From: Nitrospira sp.
Lineage (GTDB): Bacteria; Nitrospirota; Nitrospiria; Nitrospirales; Nitrospiraceae
Reading direction: 5' to 3'
Assembly: GCA_019636835.1 (NCBI GenBank)
Contig: JAHBWU010000026.1
Coordinates: forward strand, 1-42,815
Length of the DNA stretch: 42,815 bases
Shown here: positions 24,595 to 34,314 of the stretch, piece after piece
How positions within the stretch are numbered: position 1 is the stretch's first letter
Layout of the letters: the number at the start of each line of letters is the position of its first letter
Position numbers and translations under genes: made by a program
The notes under the pieces: generated by a model
Told to the model about the DNA's origin: nothing
What the model saw: only the letters and a program-made list of their open reading frames with translations
Database searches by the model: none

Positions 24595-25818
24595 ATGTAC
24601 ATCTATAAAGTCGGCGTCGTCGGCGCGGGAATGATGGGGGCACAGATCGCGGAAGTGGTGAGTTATGCCGGACTACCTGTCGTGTTGGCCGATGTGAATG
24701 AGACCTTGGCAAAGCGGGGTCTTGAATCCGTACGAGCGATTTATCAGGCACGGGTCGACAAGGGGAAAATGAGCGCCGAGCAGCTTGAGGAAAAGATGTT
24801 GCTCGTCACCGTTTCCGATGGTTTGGCTGGGCTCAACGACGTCGATGTGGTGATCGAAGCGGTGTCTGAAGATGCAAAACTCAAGGCTCACGTGTTTCAC
24901 GAGTTGGACCAAATCTGCCCGCGAGCCACTATCTTAGCCAGTAACACATCGGCACTGTCCGTCTCGGCTCTTGGTGCCGCGACGACAAGGTCGGATAAAG
25001 TCGTCGGACTTCACTTCTTCAATCCAGCCTATGTGATGCGGCTCGTGGAGGTGGTACCTGGACTCGCGACCACCCCACAAACCCTCGACGACGCGGTAAA
25101 TTTTATCGAAAGCATCGGAAAACTGCCGATCGTGGTGAAGGAATGCGCGGGGTTTTTAGTCAATCGTGTCCTGATGGCCTATGTGAATGAAGCCGTTCGT
25201 GCCCTGCAGGAAGGAACTGCCACCGTGCAGGAGATCGACCAAGAGATGGTGTTATTCGGCCTGCCGGTCGGTCCGCTCGCTCTTCTGGATACGGTAGGTC
25301 TTGATATCTCGTTCGAGGTCGCACGCATCCTGTACCGCAGCTATGGACCTCGCATGACGCCGGCTCCCCTGCTTGAAGCCATGCTCAAGGCGGGTCGCCT
25401 TGGAGTTAAATCGGGCCATGGCTTCTACGACTATGTCAGCGGAGAGGAAGGCGGTCGCGATCAAGGGCTTGAGCGGCTCCTCCAAGAATTCAGACCGAAT
25501 GCCGATCACGCTGCAGCACGATGGAATCGATCGCGATTGCTCCTGGCCATGACTAATGAGGCCGTCATTGCGCTCCAAGAAGGAGTCGCATCAGCAACGG
25601 ATATTGATCTGGCGATGATGGCCGGGATCGGCTATCCCAGGGAAAAGGAAGGTCCGTTGCATTTCGCGGATCGGCTGGGTATTGAGCAGGTTTTGCACGA
25701 ACTTGAGGATTTCGCCGAGACATTGGGACCACGCTTCTGGCCTGCACCGATGCTGCGGCGAATGGTGGATGCCGGATTCACGGGACAGATGGCTGGACGG
25801 GGCTTCTTCACGTACTGA
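24595..25818 (+). CDS. 3-hydroxyacyl-CoA dehydrogenase with duplicated C-terminal domain
   Basis: It oxidises 3-hydroxyacyl-CoA to 3-ketoacyl-CoA with NAD. It has 407 residues. The Rossmann motif GVVGAGMMGAQIA is at the start, then [30 protein letters not shown] and ECAGFLVNRVL. Two successive C-terminal helical domains follow (about 185-285 and 300-407), each ending in a GRLGVKSGHGFYDY or GQMAGRGFFTY motif. This is the dehydrogenase half of FadB without the hydratase part, which is a separate gene 46 nt downstream. GGAGAGCG precedes the ATG at 24595. Confidence 0.9.
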   Translation: MYIYKVGVVGAGMMGAQIAEVVSYAGLPVVLADVNETLAKRGLESVRAIYQARVDKGKMSAEQLEEKMLLVTVSDGLAGLNDVDVVIEAVSEDAKLKAHVFHELDQICPRATILASNTSALSVSALGAATTRSDKVVGLHFFNPAYVMRLVEVVPGLATTPQTLDDAVNFIESIGKLPIVVKECAGFLVNRVLMAYVNEAVRALQEGTATVQEIDQEMVLFGLPVGPLALLDTVGLDISFEVARILYRSYGPRMTPAPLLEAMLKAGRLGVKSGHGFYDYVSGEEGGRDQGLERLLQEFRPNADHAAARWNRSRLLLAMTNEAVIALQEGVASATDIDLAMMAGIGYPREKEGPLHFADRLGIEQVLHELEDFAETLGPRFWPAPMLRRMVDAGFTGQMAGRGFFTY

Positions 25819-25864
25819 AGTCTCCGGATCAGCCTCCGAATAGAGGCCAGGGAGGAGACACGTC

Positions 25865-26653
25865 ATGACTGTCATGACAGGAGCCATGCACAGTTGCAAG
25901 GTTGAAGAAAGCGTTGCACTGGTGACTCTCAATCATCCACCGGCCAACGCCCTCACACCCGAACTGCTTACCGAGCTGGCCGGTACTTTCGACTCGCTCG
26001 CAATGGATGACGCGGTGAAGATTGTCGTCCTCACCGGCGCCGGCAGATTTTTTGTCGCGGGTGCCGATATCCGAGTACTGGCCTCCATTCCGTCGTCCGC
26101 TGAGGGCGAAGCGATGGCCCGCAGGGGGCAGATGATTTTGAACAAGATTGAGGCTCTTGAAAAGCCAGTCATTGCAGCGATCAACGGTGCCTGTTTGGGA
26201 GGAGGGTTGGAATTGGCCATGTGCTGTCACATCCGTCTTGCAGCAGAAGGCGCCAGACTCGGCCAGCCGGAAATCAACCTGGGCATCATGCCGGGATTCG
26301 GCGGCACTCAACGTCTTCCTCGGCTGATCGGCCAATCCAAGGCCATGGAATTGATCCTGACAGGCGAGCCTGTTTCAGCTCGGGAAGCCATGAGTCTGGG
26401 TTTGGTGTCCCAGGTGGTATCCCCTGACAACCTTCTGCGCCAAGCGCTGGGACTGGCACGCACGATGGCTGCGAAAAGCCAAGTGGCGCTCCGGACGTCG
26501 CTTCGAGCGATCCGTCAGGGCGGGGCGTTGACCCTTTTCGACGGCCTAGCCTTGGAAGCCCGTCTGTTCGGTGAATTATGCGATACCGAAGATCGGAAAG
26601 AAGGAGCAGCCGCGTTCTTGGAGAAACGGCAACCTCGGTTCAAGAACCGGTAG
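25865..26653 (+). CDS. Enoyl-CoA hydratase (crotonase family)
   Basis: It hydrates trans-2-enoyl-CoA in the plus-strand beta-oxidation set. It has 262 residues with FFVAGADIRVL and GACLGGGLELAMCCHIRLA forming the oxyanion hole; the catalytic Glu116 (GGGLEL) and Glu136 (GQPEINLGIMPGFGGTQRL) are both present. The ATG at 25865 follows a GGGAGGAG site. Together with the preceding dehydrogenase it replaces a fused FadB. It is very similar to the hydratase at 3383-4162, down to the C-terminal pattern AAFLEKRQ versus QAFLEKRQ, so the two probably arose by duplication. Confidence 0.9.
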   Translation: MTVMTGAMHSCKVEESVALVTLNHPPANALTPELLTELAGTFDSLAMDDAVKIVVLTGAGRFFVAGADIRVLASIPSSAEGEAMARRGQMILNKIEALEKPVIAAINGACLGGGLELAMCCHIRLAAEGARLGQPEINLGIMPGFGGTQRLPRLIGQSKAMELILTGEPVSAREAMSLGLVSQVVSPDNLLRQALGLARTMAAKSQVALRTSLRAIRQGGALTLFDGLALEARLFGELCDTEDRKEGAAAFLEKRQPRFKNR

Positions 26654-26680
26654 GCCCTCAGGAGGCAGCAGGAAGACGTC

Positions 26681-27904
26681 ATGCAGGCTCAGCGTTCCAC
26701 AAAATTAGCCTTGGCACTGGCGGGAGGCGGCTTCACGGGCTATCTCTTTGAAGTCGGCGCTTTGACATCGTTGGATGACCTGCTCGGTGAGTCGTTTACC
26801 ACCAACGATTTCGACATGTATGTCGGCGTGAGCGCCGGATCGGCCGTCGCCGCCCTACTGGCACAAGGGGTCGCGCCCCAAGAAATCTTAGAGACGAATC
26901 TGTCCGGAAAACGTCCTTACTACTTCGAGCACCGGGATATTTTCAGACCTGCGATCGGGGAAGGAATGAAGACAATCTGGCGTGCAACGAAACAACTGAT
27001 CCCGCTGGTGCGGCTCTATGCGCGCAATTACCGGGAGATGACGCTCATCGACCTGCTGGATAAGGCTCAGGATGCGCTCCCCAGCGGCATCTATCGATTG
27101 GAGCCCTTCGCCAAATACCTGGAGAAGACGTTCATGGCCAAGGGTCTGGGGCTGCGGTTTGCCGACCTTCGAAAAGACCTATATATCCCGGCCATCGATT
27201 TGGAATCCGGGGAATGCGTGATCTTCGGCGAAGAAGGCTGGCGGGACATTCCCATCGCCCAGGCCGTAACCGCTTCCTCCGCCGCGCCGATCTATTTCTG
27301 TCCCGTGCGCATCGAGGGTCGCGATTATGTCGATGCGGGAATCGGACGGCCGGCGTTCTTCGACCTGGCCATCGCGAAGCACGTAGACCTCATGGTGATG
27401 ATCAACCCGATGGGTCGCATTCCACTCTCCAGTTCATCATGGTGCGGTTCAGCCCACGCCAAGCGTCCGTCTCGCCTTCGCGACAAGGGGTTCTTAACCA
27501 TCGGCGAGCAGTCCGGCCGCATCAATCTTGATGCCCGTATTTCGCAGGCGCTGACTATGTTCCGACAGAACTACCCCGACAAAGAACTGCTGATGGTCAC
27601 ACCTGGTCCTCACGATGCGCTTCTGTTTGAACGGAGTTTTCTGTGCTATCGGGATCGAGTGCAGCTCCTGCGAGCGGGATACCTGTCGGTGGTGACGTTG
27701 GTGGGCGAAGCGTACGAGAACATTCAAGTGCAGTTCGCGCGCCATGGGATCACGCTCGATCGAAGCAGATTTGAGGCCCGTGCTGCATCACGCATGGCTC
27801 AACTTGATCAGATCGTGGTGGCCTCCACTCCTCTACCGCGACGAGGCAAAGGGGTGGCGGTGGGCGTAGACCCCTCTCGTGCCGCTTTACACCAAGCAAA
27901 GTAG
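26681..27904 (+). CDS. Patatin-like phospholipase
   Basis: Probable acyl hydrolase that releases fatty acids from lipids. It has 407 residues. The patatin catalytic dyad is visible: the glycine-rich oxyanion loop ALAGGGFTGY (12-21), the nucleophile Ser51 in GVSAGS, and Asp218 in VDAGIG. There is no signal peptide, so it should act in the cytoplasm or on the inner membrane face. It follows the enoyl-CoA hydratase by 27 nt and precedes an acyl-CoA dehydrogenase by 6 nt. That makes it a likely supplier of fatty acids to the same operon, for example from membrane lipids or storage esters. The substrate is not shown by sequence. Confidence 0.85.
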   Translation: MQAQRSTKLALALAGGGFTGYLFEVGALTSLDDLLGESFTTNDFDMYVGVSAGSAVAALLAQGVAPQEILETNLSGKRPYYFEHRDIFRPAIGEGMKTIWRATKQLIPLVRLYARNYREMTLIDLLDKAQDALPSGIYRLEPFAKYLEKTFMAKGLGLRFADLRKDLYIPAIDLESGECVIFGEEGWRDIPIAQAVTASSAAPIYFCPVRIEGRDYVDAGIGRPAFFDLAIAKHVDLMVMINPMGRIPLSSSSWCGSAHAKRPSRLRDKGFLTIGEQSGRINLDARISQALTMFRQNYPDKELLMVTPGPHDALLFERSFLCYRDRVQLLRAGYLSVVTLVGEAYENIQVQFARHGITLDRSRFEARAASRMAQLDQIVVASTPLPRRGKGVAVGVDPSRAALHQAK

Positions 27905-27910
27905 GATGCG

Positions 27911-29853
27911 ATGGCAATGTTGGACAAGAAGCCTCTCTTTCAAGGATCCCTCGCCGTAGCGGAAGCCTCGCGGGATCGGACTCCCTATTCGGGATTTCTG
28001 GCCGGCCTGTTCGAGGGAGTGGTTCGCCGTGATCTCTTCCGGGCACAGTCGATCCCGCCACTCCGCGACACGGCGAAGGAGTTCCTTGAACATCTGCGCC
28101 TCCTTCTGATCGAGAAGGTTGATCCAGAGAGCATCGACCGAGAGGGGGAAATCGGCGAGGATGTACTCGCGGCGCTGAAGGACATAGGTGCCTTCGGCCT
28201 AAAATTCCCGCAATCTATGGCGGACTCGGCTTGACAGTCGGAGTACCACCGTACCGTGGCGACACCCTCGGAAGCCACGACGCGGCGACCACGGTGCTGA
28301 TTTCTGCGCACAACTCGATCGGAGTAGCGGAACCAGTCAAGCTCATCGGGAACCGCGAGCAGCAACAACGATTGTTGCCGCGCCTTGCGCGTGGCGACAT
28401 CTCCGGGTTTGCGCTTACAGAGAAAGGCGCCGGCTGCGATATTTGGGACCTTAGAAGCTATGCTATCCCGGTACGCGAAGGCGGTGTTCTCGTGGGCTAT
28501 CGATTGACCGGTGAAAAACTGTACACGACGAACGCGCCCAGACGACACGATGAGTTCCTGGCGTCGCTTCTGGTGGTGATTGCTCAAATCGTAGACTATC
28601 CTCATGAAGTCACTCGTCCCAAATCGGAACGGCGTTTCGGGGCCTTTGTCGTCGACACCAGCACACCGGGGTGCTACTGCACCAGGCTCAATTATATGGG
28701 CGTACGCGGCATCTACAACGGCGCCGTCCGATTTGACAACGTCTTCGTCCAAGTGGCCGACCGTTTGGGAGAGGAGGGAGAAGGGTTACGGCGGGCCTTG
28801 GAAAGTTTGACCGTGGGCCGGCTTACCCTTCCCGCTGCCTGCCTCGGGAACCTGAAACAATGCCTCTGGCTCGCTCGGCTCCGTGCACAGCAACGCATCC
28901 AATACGACCGACCGATCGGCGAGCACACGGACATCGGATCGAAAATCGTACGCATGGCTTCACGCAGTCTCGCACTGGAGGCGTTGGTCACCATCACAGG
29001 GATTTGGGCCGACGCCAAGATCGATGTGCGGCTTGAGTCAGCCGCCGCCAAGATCCTCGCGACTGAATGGCTGCTCGAATCTGTGCTCGATCTTTTCCGC
29101 ATTTATGGTGGACGAGGATTCGAAACGCCGGAATCGCTCCGGCTTCACGGGGACCTGCCGGCACCGGTCGAACGCATGATTCGCGACTCGCTGATCAATG
29201 TTATTTGGGAGGGGACGAACGGTATCCTCACCCTCTGGATCGGGCGCGAGGGATTGGCTGAGTACGTCTCCCAAGGGAAAGCCTTCTTGGAATTCCAGAT
29301 CGGCGAGATGGCACAGGCTCTGCCGTTCTTCGCCAAAGTCGTGGGCCGTTCCTTAAACTGTTGGCCTCGGATTGATGGAAGGCCGGCTTCTGCGGCGCCT
29401 GAATCGGCATGGGAGCGGTTTGTCACGAAGAAGTCCCGAGAACTCGCACAGAAGTCGCTATGGGCCGCAGCTCGTCATCGTCAAAGCCTCGCGCGCAAGC
29501 AACTCTTGATGACACGCCTCGTCAAAGCCGGAATGCAACTCTTTGCGGTGGAATCAGTATTATGGTACGTAGCGCAGCAGGCCGTCCGAAATCATCAGTT
29601 GGCCGAAGGACTCTTGCAGCACTTTTGCTCACAGGTCGAAGACGAGTTCAATCCCAGACCCTTGCTCTCTCTCAGACGATCGTTATGGCAGGACGACTCG
29701 CATGTGTTCCGCTTGGCGCAGGATATTCTTGCCGGCAAGGCCGAGTGGTTGGAAGAAGGGATTCATGCCTGGCATCCAGCCAGGCATGACCGGGAAGACC
29801 AGCTCGCGTTCACAATGGGAGAACATTCGGCAGGATTTCCTATGAAGCACTAG
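27911..29853 (+). pseudogene. Large acyl-CoA dehydrogenase, frameshifted near 28214-28267
   Basis: The first beta-oxidation step. About 647 residues are recoverable, a long-type enzyme with a C-terminal extension of about 170 residues. The N-terminal helical part, ending GLKFPQS, is in one frame. The family sequence then moves to a second frame (YGGLGL, 28216-28233), back (SEYHRTVAT, 28238-28264) and forward again (LGSHDAATTVLISAHNSIG onward). This means three single-base shifts within about 55 nt, net one base short. The remainder is intact, including FALTEKGAGCD, the FAD-domain segments and the likely catalytic glutamate in VIWEGTNG. It is a paralogue of 32302-34244. Error and real decay are both possible. 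Confidence 0.82.
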
Positions 29854-29898
29854 GCAACAGGAGAAGGGCTGAGTCAGCACATCCGGACCGCCCTAGAC

Positions 29899-29930
29899 AG
29901 GAGGATCACCCCATGACGAGGTCAGCATGA
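29899..29930 (+). promoter_or_regulatory. Ribosome-binding site and five-codon leader cistron overlapping the regulator start
   Basis: A strong AGGAGG (29899-29904) sits eight nt before an ATG at 29913 that encodes only five residues (MTRSA) and stops at 29928-29930. That stop overlaps the regulator ATG at 29927 (ATGA). A second weaker GAGG (29918-29921) serves the regulator itself. The arrangement would couple regulator translation to the leader peptide. Confidence 0.45.
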
Positions 29931-30889
29931 CGGAAATTGCGGAATACTTCGAATTGGTCAAGGACCGCTATGGATTGAGCAGCGATTACGCTTTGGCGGA
30001 GAAACTCGGCATCGCGCAGCCGGAAGCCAACCTCATGCGCCGCGGACTCAAAATCCCGAAACCGGAGTTGTGCATCAAGATCGCTAAACATTTGAACAAG
30101 AACCCGGTCGAACTCCTCCTGATCGCTCAAAAAGACAAGGCCCCGAAACAGGCCAAAGAATACTGGAACTTGGCACTGACCGCCATCGACGTCATGCTTC
30201 ATGTCCCCAAAAGCCCGAAATACATCCCACGTAAGGTGGCAGCCATCGGACAAGAACTCCGCCAGCTTGAAACGCAGACCTTGCTCTATGAAGGAGCCGA
30301 AGCGAACGCGGAAGCCGTTCGACTGGTCCAGACAGCTGAGGAGTCCATCGACGCGATCATGGAGCGATGGAATATCTGGAAAAAAGGAGAGGCCTTATAC
30401 CCGAGCTACCTCCTGGCGAACCAGGCGGCGGTCAAGCGGGGCGTTGTGATCCGTCGCCTCCTGGTCCTCACGCGCGAGCAAATGCAGCAAGAGTCGGTCG
30501 TCACGGATGCCATCCAAGTCATGGACGATCAACATCGGGCCGGCATCAAGATCTTCTTTGCATTCCGTGAAGAGCTTGAGCGAGCGGCCGCCTTTCAACG
30601 GTTCGAGGAAGACTACAGGCAGCAGGGAGCTGCACGGGATCTCAACACGGCGATCTTTGACCGGGAAATTCTCATTTTTTCCCGATCCTACGGCCATGTG
30701 CAGCTCGGAATAGTGGGTCCCACCACACCGATTACCCTGATCAATCAGTTGGAAATCACGTGGAAGCCGGAGTTGCTGCGGGACCTTGACCCGGCTCCGC
30801 TCTTCGACATGACCCGATACGTCTTCGACTATTCAGGCCCTAGGGCTTTCAAGGTGGAATTGGAGCGATTCACGAGAGCGATCAAATGA
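29927..30889 (+). CDS. HTH (XRE-like) regulator with a large uncharacterised C-terminal domain
   Basis: A putative transcription regulator of 320 residues. Residues 1-70 look like an XRE/Cro helix-turn-helix: YALAEKLGIAQPEANLMRRG fits the two recognition helices and CIKIAKHLNKNPVELLLIAQ the following helices. A helical linker (about 75-150) leads to a C-terminal alpha/beta part with RGVVIRRLLVLTREQM, HRAGIKIFFAFREEL and NTAIFDREILIFSRS. That layout resembles phospholipase D-like sensor domains found in some regulators, but the HKD catalytic motifs are absent, so a ligand-sensing role is only a guess. The stop overlaps the lyase start (ATGA). It may control the lyase and dehydrogenase genes around it. 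Confidence 0.7.
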   Translation: MTEIAEYFELVKDRYGLSSDYALAEKLGIAQPEANLMRRGLKIPKPELCIKIAKHLNKNPVELLLIAQKDKAPKQAKEYWNLALTAIDVMLHVPKSPKYIPRKVAAIGQELRQLETQTLLYEGAEANAEAVRLVQTAEESIDAIMERWNIWKKGEALYPSYLLANQAAVKRGVVIRRLLVLTREQMQQESVVTDAIQVMDDQHRAGIKIFFAFREELERAAAFQRFEEDYRQQGAARDLNTAIFDREILIFSRSYGHVQLGIVGPTTPITLINQLEITWKPELLRDLDPAPLFDMTRYVFDYSGPRAFKVELERFTRAIK

Positions 30890-32292
30890 AATTCCCGTCG
30901 GAGCCGTTCAAGATCAAGGTGGTGGAGCCCATTCGTCACACGACCCGCGAAGAGCGTGACAAGCTGCTGCGCAGCGGCGGCTACAATCTGTTTCAGGTCC
31001 CGGCCGAAAGTGTTTACGTCGATCTCTTGACCGATAGCGGCACGGCAGCCATGAGTGACCGGCAATGGGCAGGTCTCATGCTAGGGGATGAGTCCTATGC
31101 CGGAAGCAGAAACTACTACCATTTGGAAGAAACGGTCCGGTCGATTGTCGGCTACAAGCATGTCATTCCGACACACCAGGGCCGCATGGCGGAGAATCTT
31201 CTCTTTTCAACAATCGTTAAACCGGGCATGTGCGTCCCCAACAACATCCACTTCGACACGACGAGGGCCAACGTCGAGCATCAGGGTGCGGAGGCGCTCG
31301 ACTTGGTGATCAAAGAAGCCTACGACCCGCATCGCGAGTTGCCCTTCAAGGGGAATATGGACCTCCGTCGGCTGGAGGACACCATCAATCGCGTGGGCCG
31401 TGAACATATTCCGCTCGTGATGATGACCATCACCAATAACAGCGGCGGAGGGCAACCGGTTTCGATGGGAAATATCCGTCAAACTCGGGCGTTGCTCGAT
31501 CGCTACGGTATCCCACTGTTCTTCGATGCCTGTCGATTTGCTGAAAACTGCTACTTCATCAAAGAACGTGAACAGGGGTACGCCGATAAGTCCATTACCG
31601 AGATCGCCCGTGAACTCTTTTCTTACGGGGACGGCTGTACCATGTCGGCCAAGAAGGACGGGCTCGTCAATATCGGGGGATTTTTGAGCTTAAACAATGA
31701 CCAGTGGGCTCAAGAGATCACCAACATGCTGATTCTAGTGGAAGGCTTTCCGACTTATGGAGGTCTGGCAGGCAGGGATCTTGAGGCCATGGCCCGAGGA
31801 TTCCAAGAAGTATTGGATGAGGACTACCTCCGTTTCCGCATCGGGCAGGTGCGATATTTGGGCGAACTCCTCGACCAATCCGGCGTCCCGATTCTCAAGC
31901 CGATCGGCGGCCACGCGGTCTACCTCAATGCCAAAGAATTCCTCCCCCACATCCCGCAGGCCGAATTTCCAGGACAAGCGCTGGCTGTCGCGCTGTACCG
32001 TGACTTCGGCATCCGAGGAGTCGAAATCGGCACCCTCATGTTTGGTAAAAAAGATCCCGTGACAGGCCGAACAATTCATCCCGAGCTGGAGATGGTCAGG
32101 CTCGCCATTCCCCGGCGCGTCTATACGAATATGCAGATCACGTATGTCGCGGAATCAATCATCGAACTCCATCGGAAGCGCGGAGTGATCCACGGCCTCG
32201 CTTTGATCTATGAGGCATTGATGCTGCGCCACTTCACGGCGCGATTTTCAGAACTCCAAGAAGCACCATCCCGAGAACCGATGACCGTCTGA
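30886..32292 (+). CDS. tnaA: Tryptophanase-type beta-eliminating lyase
   Basis: A PLP enzyme that cleaves an aromatic amino acid to pyruvate, ammonia and a ring product. It has 468 residues. The PLP lysine is Lys257 in SAKKDGL; the aspartate that contacts the pyridine nitrogen is in FFDACRFAEN. Numbering coincides with Citrobacter tyrosine phenol-lyase, so the selectivity positions can be read directly. Position 124 is Asp (HFDTTR) where that enzyme has Thr, and position 381 is Ile (VEIG) where it has Arg. Both are the tryptophanase residues (Asp133, Ile396 in the usual numbering). The likely product is indole. It is translationally coupled to the upstream regulator and followed by an acyl-CoA dehydrogenase. 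Confidence 0.82.
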   Translation: MKFPSEPFKIKVVEPIRHTTREERDKLLRSGGYNLFQVPAESVYVDLLTDSGTAAMSDRQWAGLMLGDESYAGSRNYYHLEETVRSIVGYKHVIPTHQGRMAENLLFSTIVKPGMCVPNNIHFDTTRANVEHQGAEALDLVIKEAYDPHRELPFKGNMDLRRLEDTINRVGREHIPLVMMTITNNSGGGQPVSMGNIRQTRALLDRYGIPLFFDACRFAENCYFIKEREQGYADKSITEIARELFSYGDGCTMSAKKDGLVNIGGFLSLNNDQWAQEITNMLILVEGFPTYGGLAGRDLEAMARGFQEVLDEDYLRFRIGQVRYLGELLDQSGVPILKPIGGHAVYLNAKEFLPHIPQAEFPGQALAVALYRDFGIRGVEIGTLMFGKKDPVTGRTIHPELEMVRLAIPRRVYTNMQITYVAESIIELHRKRGVIHGLALIYEALMLRHFTARFSELQEAPSREPMTV

Positions 32293-32301
32293 GGGGAGAT
32301 A

Positions 32302-34244
32302 ATGGCTACCCTGTTCAAGGGGTTTGAGCGGATCGAAGAGGCCCGAGAGCGGTTAGCAGGCCGGAGTTTTATGGTGGGGCTGTTCGCCGGAAGGCCGGAC
32401 TTTTCACTCCTGCTCATGCCGGAAGAGTCACCGGAAGAGAAAGCCGCGTGGGAAGAATTCCGCCCACGCCTGGAAACCTTTCTTACGACGCAAGTCGATC
32501 CCGACGAAATCGAACGGGCCGCGAAAATCCCCGACTCCGTCCTGAAAGGGCTCTTTGCGCTCGGCGCTTTCGGCATGAAGATCCCCCGACAGTATGGGGG
32601 GCTTGGGTTCTCGTACACGAACTATGGCCGTGCCCTCATGCTCATGGCGAGCTGGAGCAATGCGCTGGCTCTCACTGTCGCCGTGCCGCAATCGATCGGC
32701 ATCGCGATGCCGATACTCATGTTCGGCAACGAAGAGCAACGACGCACCTACCTCCCCCTTGTGGCGCGGGAGGCCGTATCGGCCTTCGCCCTCACGGAAC
32801 CGATCACCGGGTCCGACGCCGCCAACATCGCGACGGAGGCTATCTTAGATGCCACCGGGACGACGTTTGTCGTGAACGGCGAAAAGCTGTGGTGCACGAA
32901 CGGTCCCATCGCGCGCTACGTGACGCTGATCGCGCGCGTACCTGCCGAATCGACACAACAGAATGGGCAGACGAGATGGGTACCGGTTCCCACCGGCAAG
33001 GGAGCAGACCATTACGTACACACTGCCTTCATCCTTGATATGCGGACACCTGGTGTCCATGTTCGACAGCACTGTCAATTTGAAGGCTGCCGGGGCATCG
33101 AGAACGCACACATGACTTTTACGGATGTGCACATCCCGAGGGAGAATATAATCGGTGAAGTGGGCCGGGGGCTCAAGTACGCCTTGACCATTCTCAATGT
33201 GGGTCGGGCGGTCAGCATTCCGGCGATTTGCCTGGGCATGGCCAAACAAGCATGGCAACCCACGCTCGATCGAGCCAATCAGCGACTCACCTTCCAGAAG
33301 CCTCTCGGCACGAGGCAGACACAGCGCATGAGGCTGGGCCGCATGGCCTCGAACCTCTTCGCAATGGAGGCCCTCGCGCTCACTGGTGTGGCGAAATGGC
33401 GGATCAACATACCCATGATGTCCGGATCGAGGCGGCCCTGGCCAAGTTTGCTCCGAGAAGACTATTCAAGTTCTTAAAAGACTCCCAAGTCATCTTCGGA
33501 GGGATGGGATACGAAACCGCGCACTCTAAGTGGATTCGTGGTGAGCCTGCGTTCGGCATTGAACAGCTCGTCCGCGACGCGGAGATGTACCGAATCGGAG
33601 AAGGTGCCACGGATATCCTACGCCCGTTCGTCGCGCGCGAAGGCCTCAATATGCACCTTGAGCGGGTCGGACGCCTCTTCGACGAACGAACGACGGGCGT
33701 TCATCGACTTATTGAGTTGCAGCGACTCCTGAGATTCTACGCTCCTTGGTACGTGAGCCAATGGAGAAGCGGCCGATTACCGTCTCGCCCAGAGTTCCAT
33801 CATCCGAATGTCCGTTCCAAACTGATCTTCGTCGAACGTGCGAGCCGTCGCCTCGCCAGGACGATCTTCTATGCCATGCTGCTCCATCGCCAAGCGCTTC
33901 GAGACGACCAAGGCCGGCAAAACCGGATCGAGATGATCGGAGAAAACCTGTTGGTCATCGCGACGACCGCACTGTATGCCGAAGCACAGGTACAGACGGC
34001 GGCCCATCCGGAAGTTTGGGAACTCGTAGAAGAATGTTTTCGCGAAGCCAAGCAACGTGTCGAACAAGACATCAAGGGACTGATCCGCAATCAGGATACC
34101 GTGATCGCGGCGGTGGGGGGAAAAGCTCTCAACGGTCGATATCCTTCACTCCTCAGCGGAATCATTCGGCGCAATCTTCAAGACTACTCACGCCATGAGA
34201 GTGTTCTCAAAGCCGACGGCGCGAACCTGCATACGGTCGTCTGA
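32302..34244 (+). pseudogene. Large acyl-CoA dehydrogenase, single frameshift near 33391
   Basis: An alpha,beta-dehydrogenase for acyl-CoA, about 647 residues over two frames. The first frame (to the stop at 33477) carries the N-terminal domain, GAFGMKIPRQYGGLGFSY, FALTEPITGSDAANIATEA and GEKLWCTNGPIARYVT. The match then continues in another frame from EMADQHTHDVRIEAALAKF, with GGMGYETAHSKWIRG and the probable catalytic glutamate in IGEGATDIL, followed by a long C-terminal extension. A single missing base near 33391 explains it. The whole span is 1943 nt, the same as its paralogue at 27911-29853, and both are net one base short. It starts 9 nt after the tryptophanase-like gene. Confidence 0.82.
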
Positions 34245-34314
34245 TTCCAATGGGACGTCTCCGGAACATCGACACGGTCACCTATCATAACGCTGATCAA
34301 AACACAGGCAACCT

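Noticed and set aside
30886..32292. Tyrosine phenol-lyase as the name of the lyase, suggested by the tyrosine genes nearby
   Set aside because: Positions 124 and 381 carry Asp and Ile, the tryptophanase residues.
27911..34244. Programmed ribosomal frameshifting in the two acyl-CoA dehydrogenases
   Set aside because: No slippery heptamer with a downstream structure is evident at the break points, one gene needs three shifts, and the family does not use recoding.
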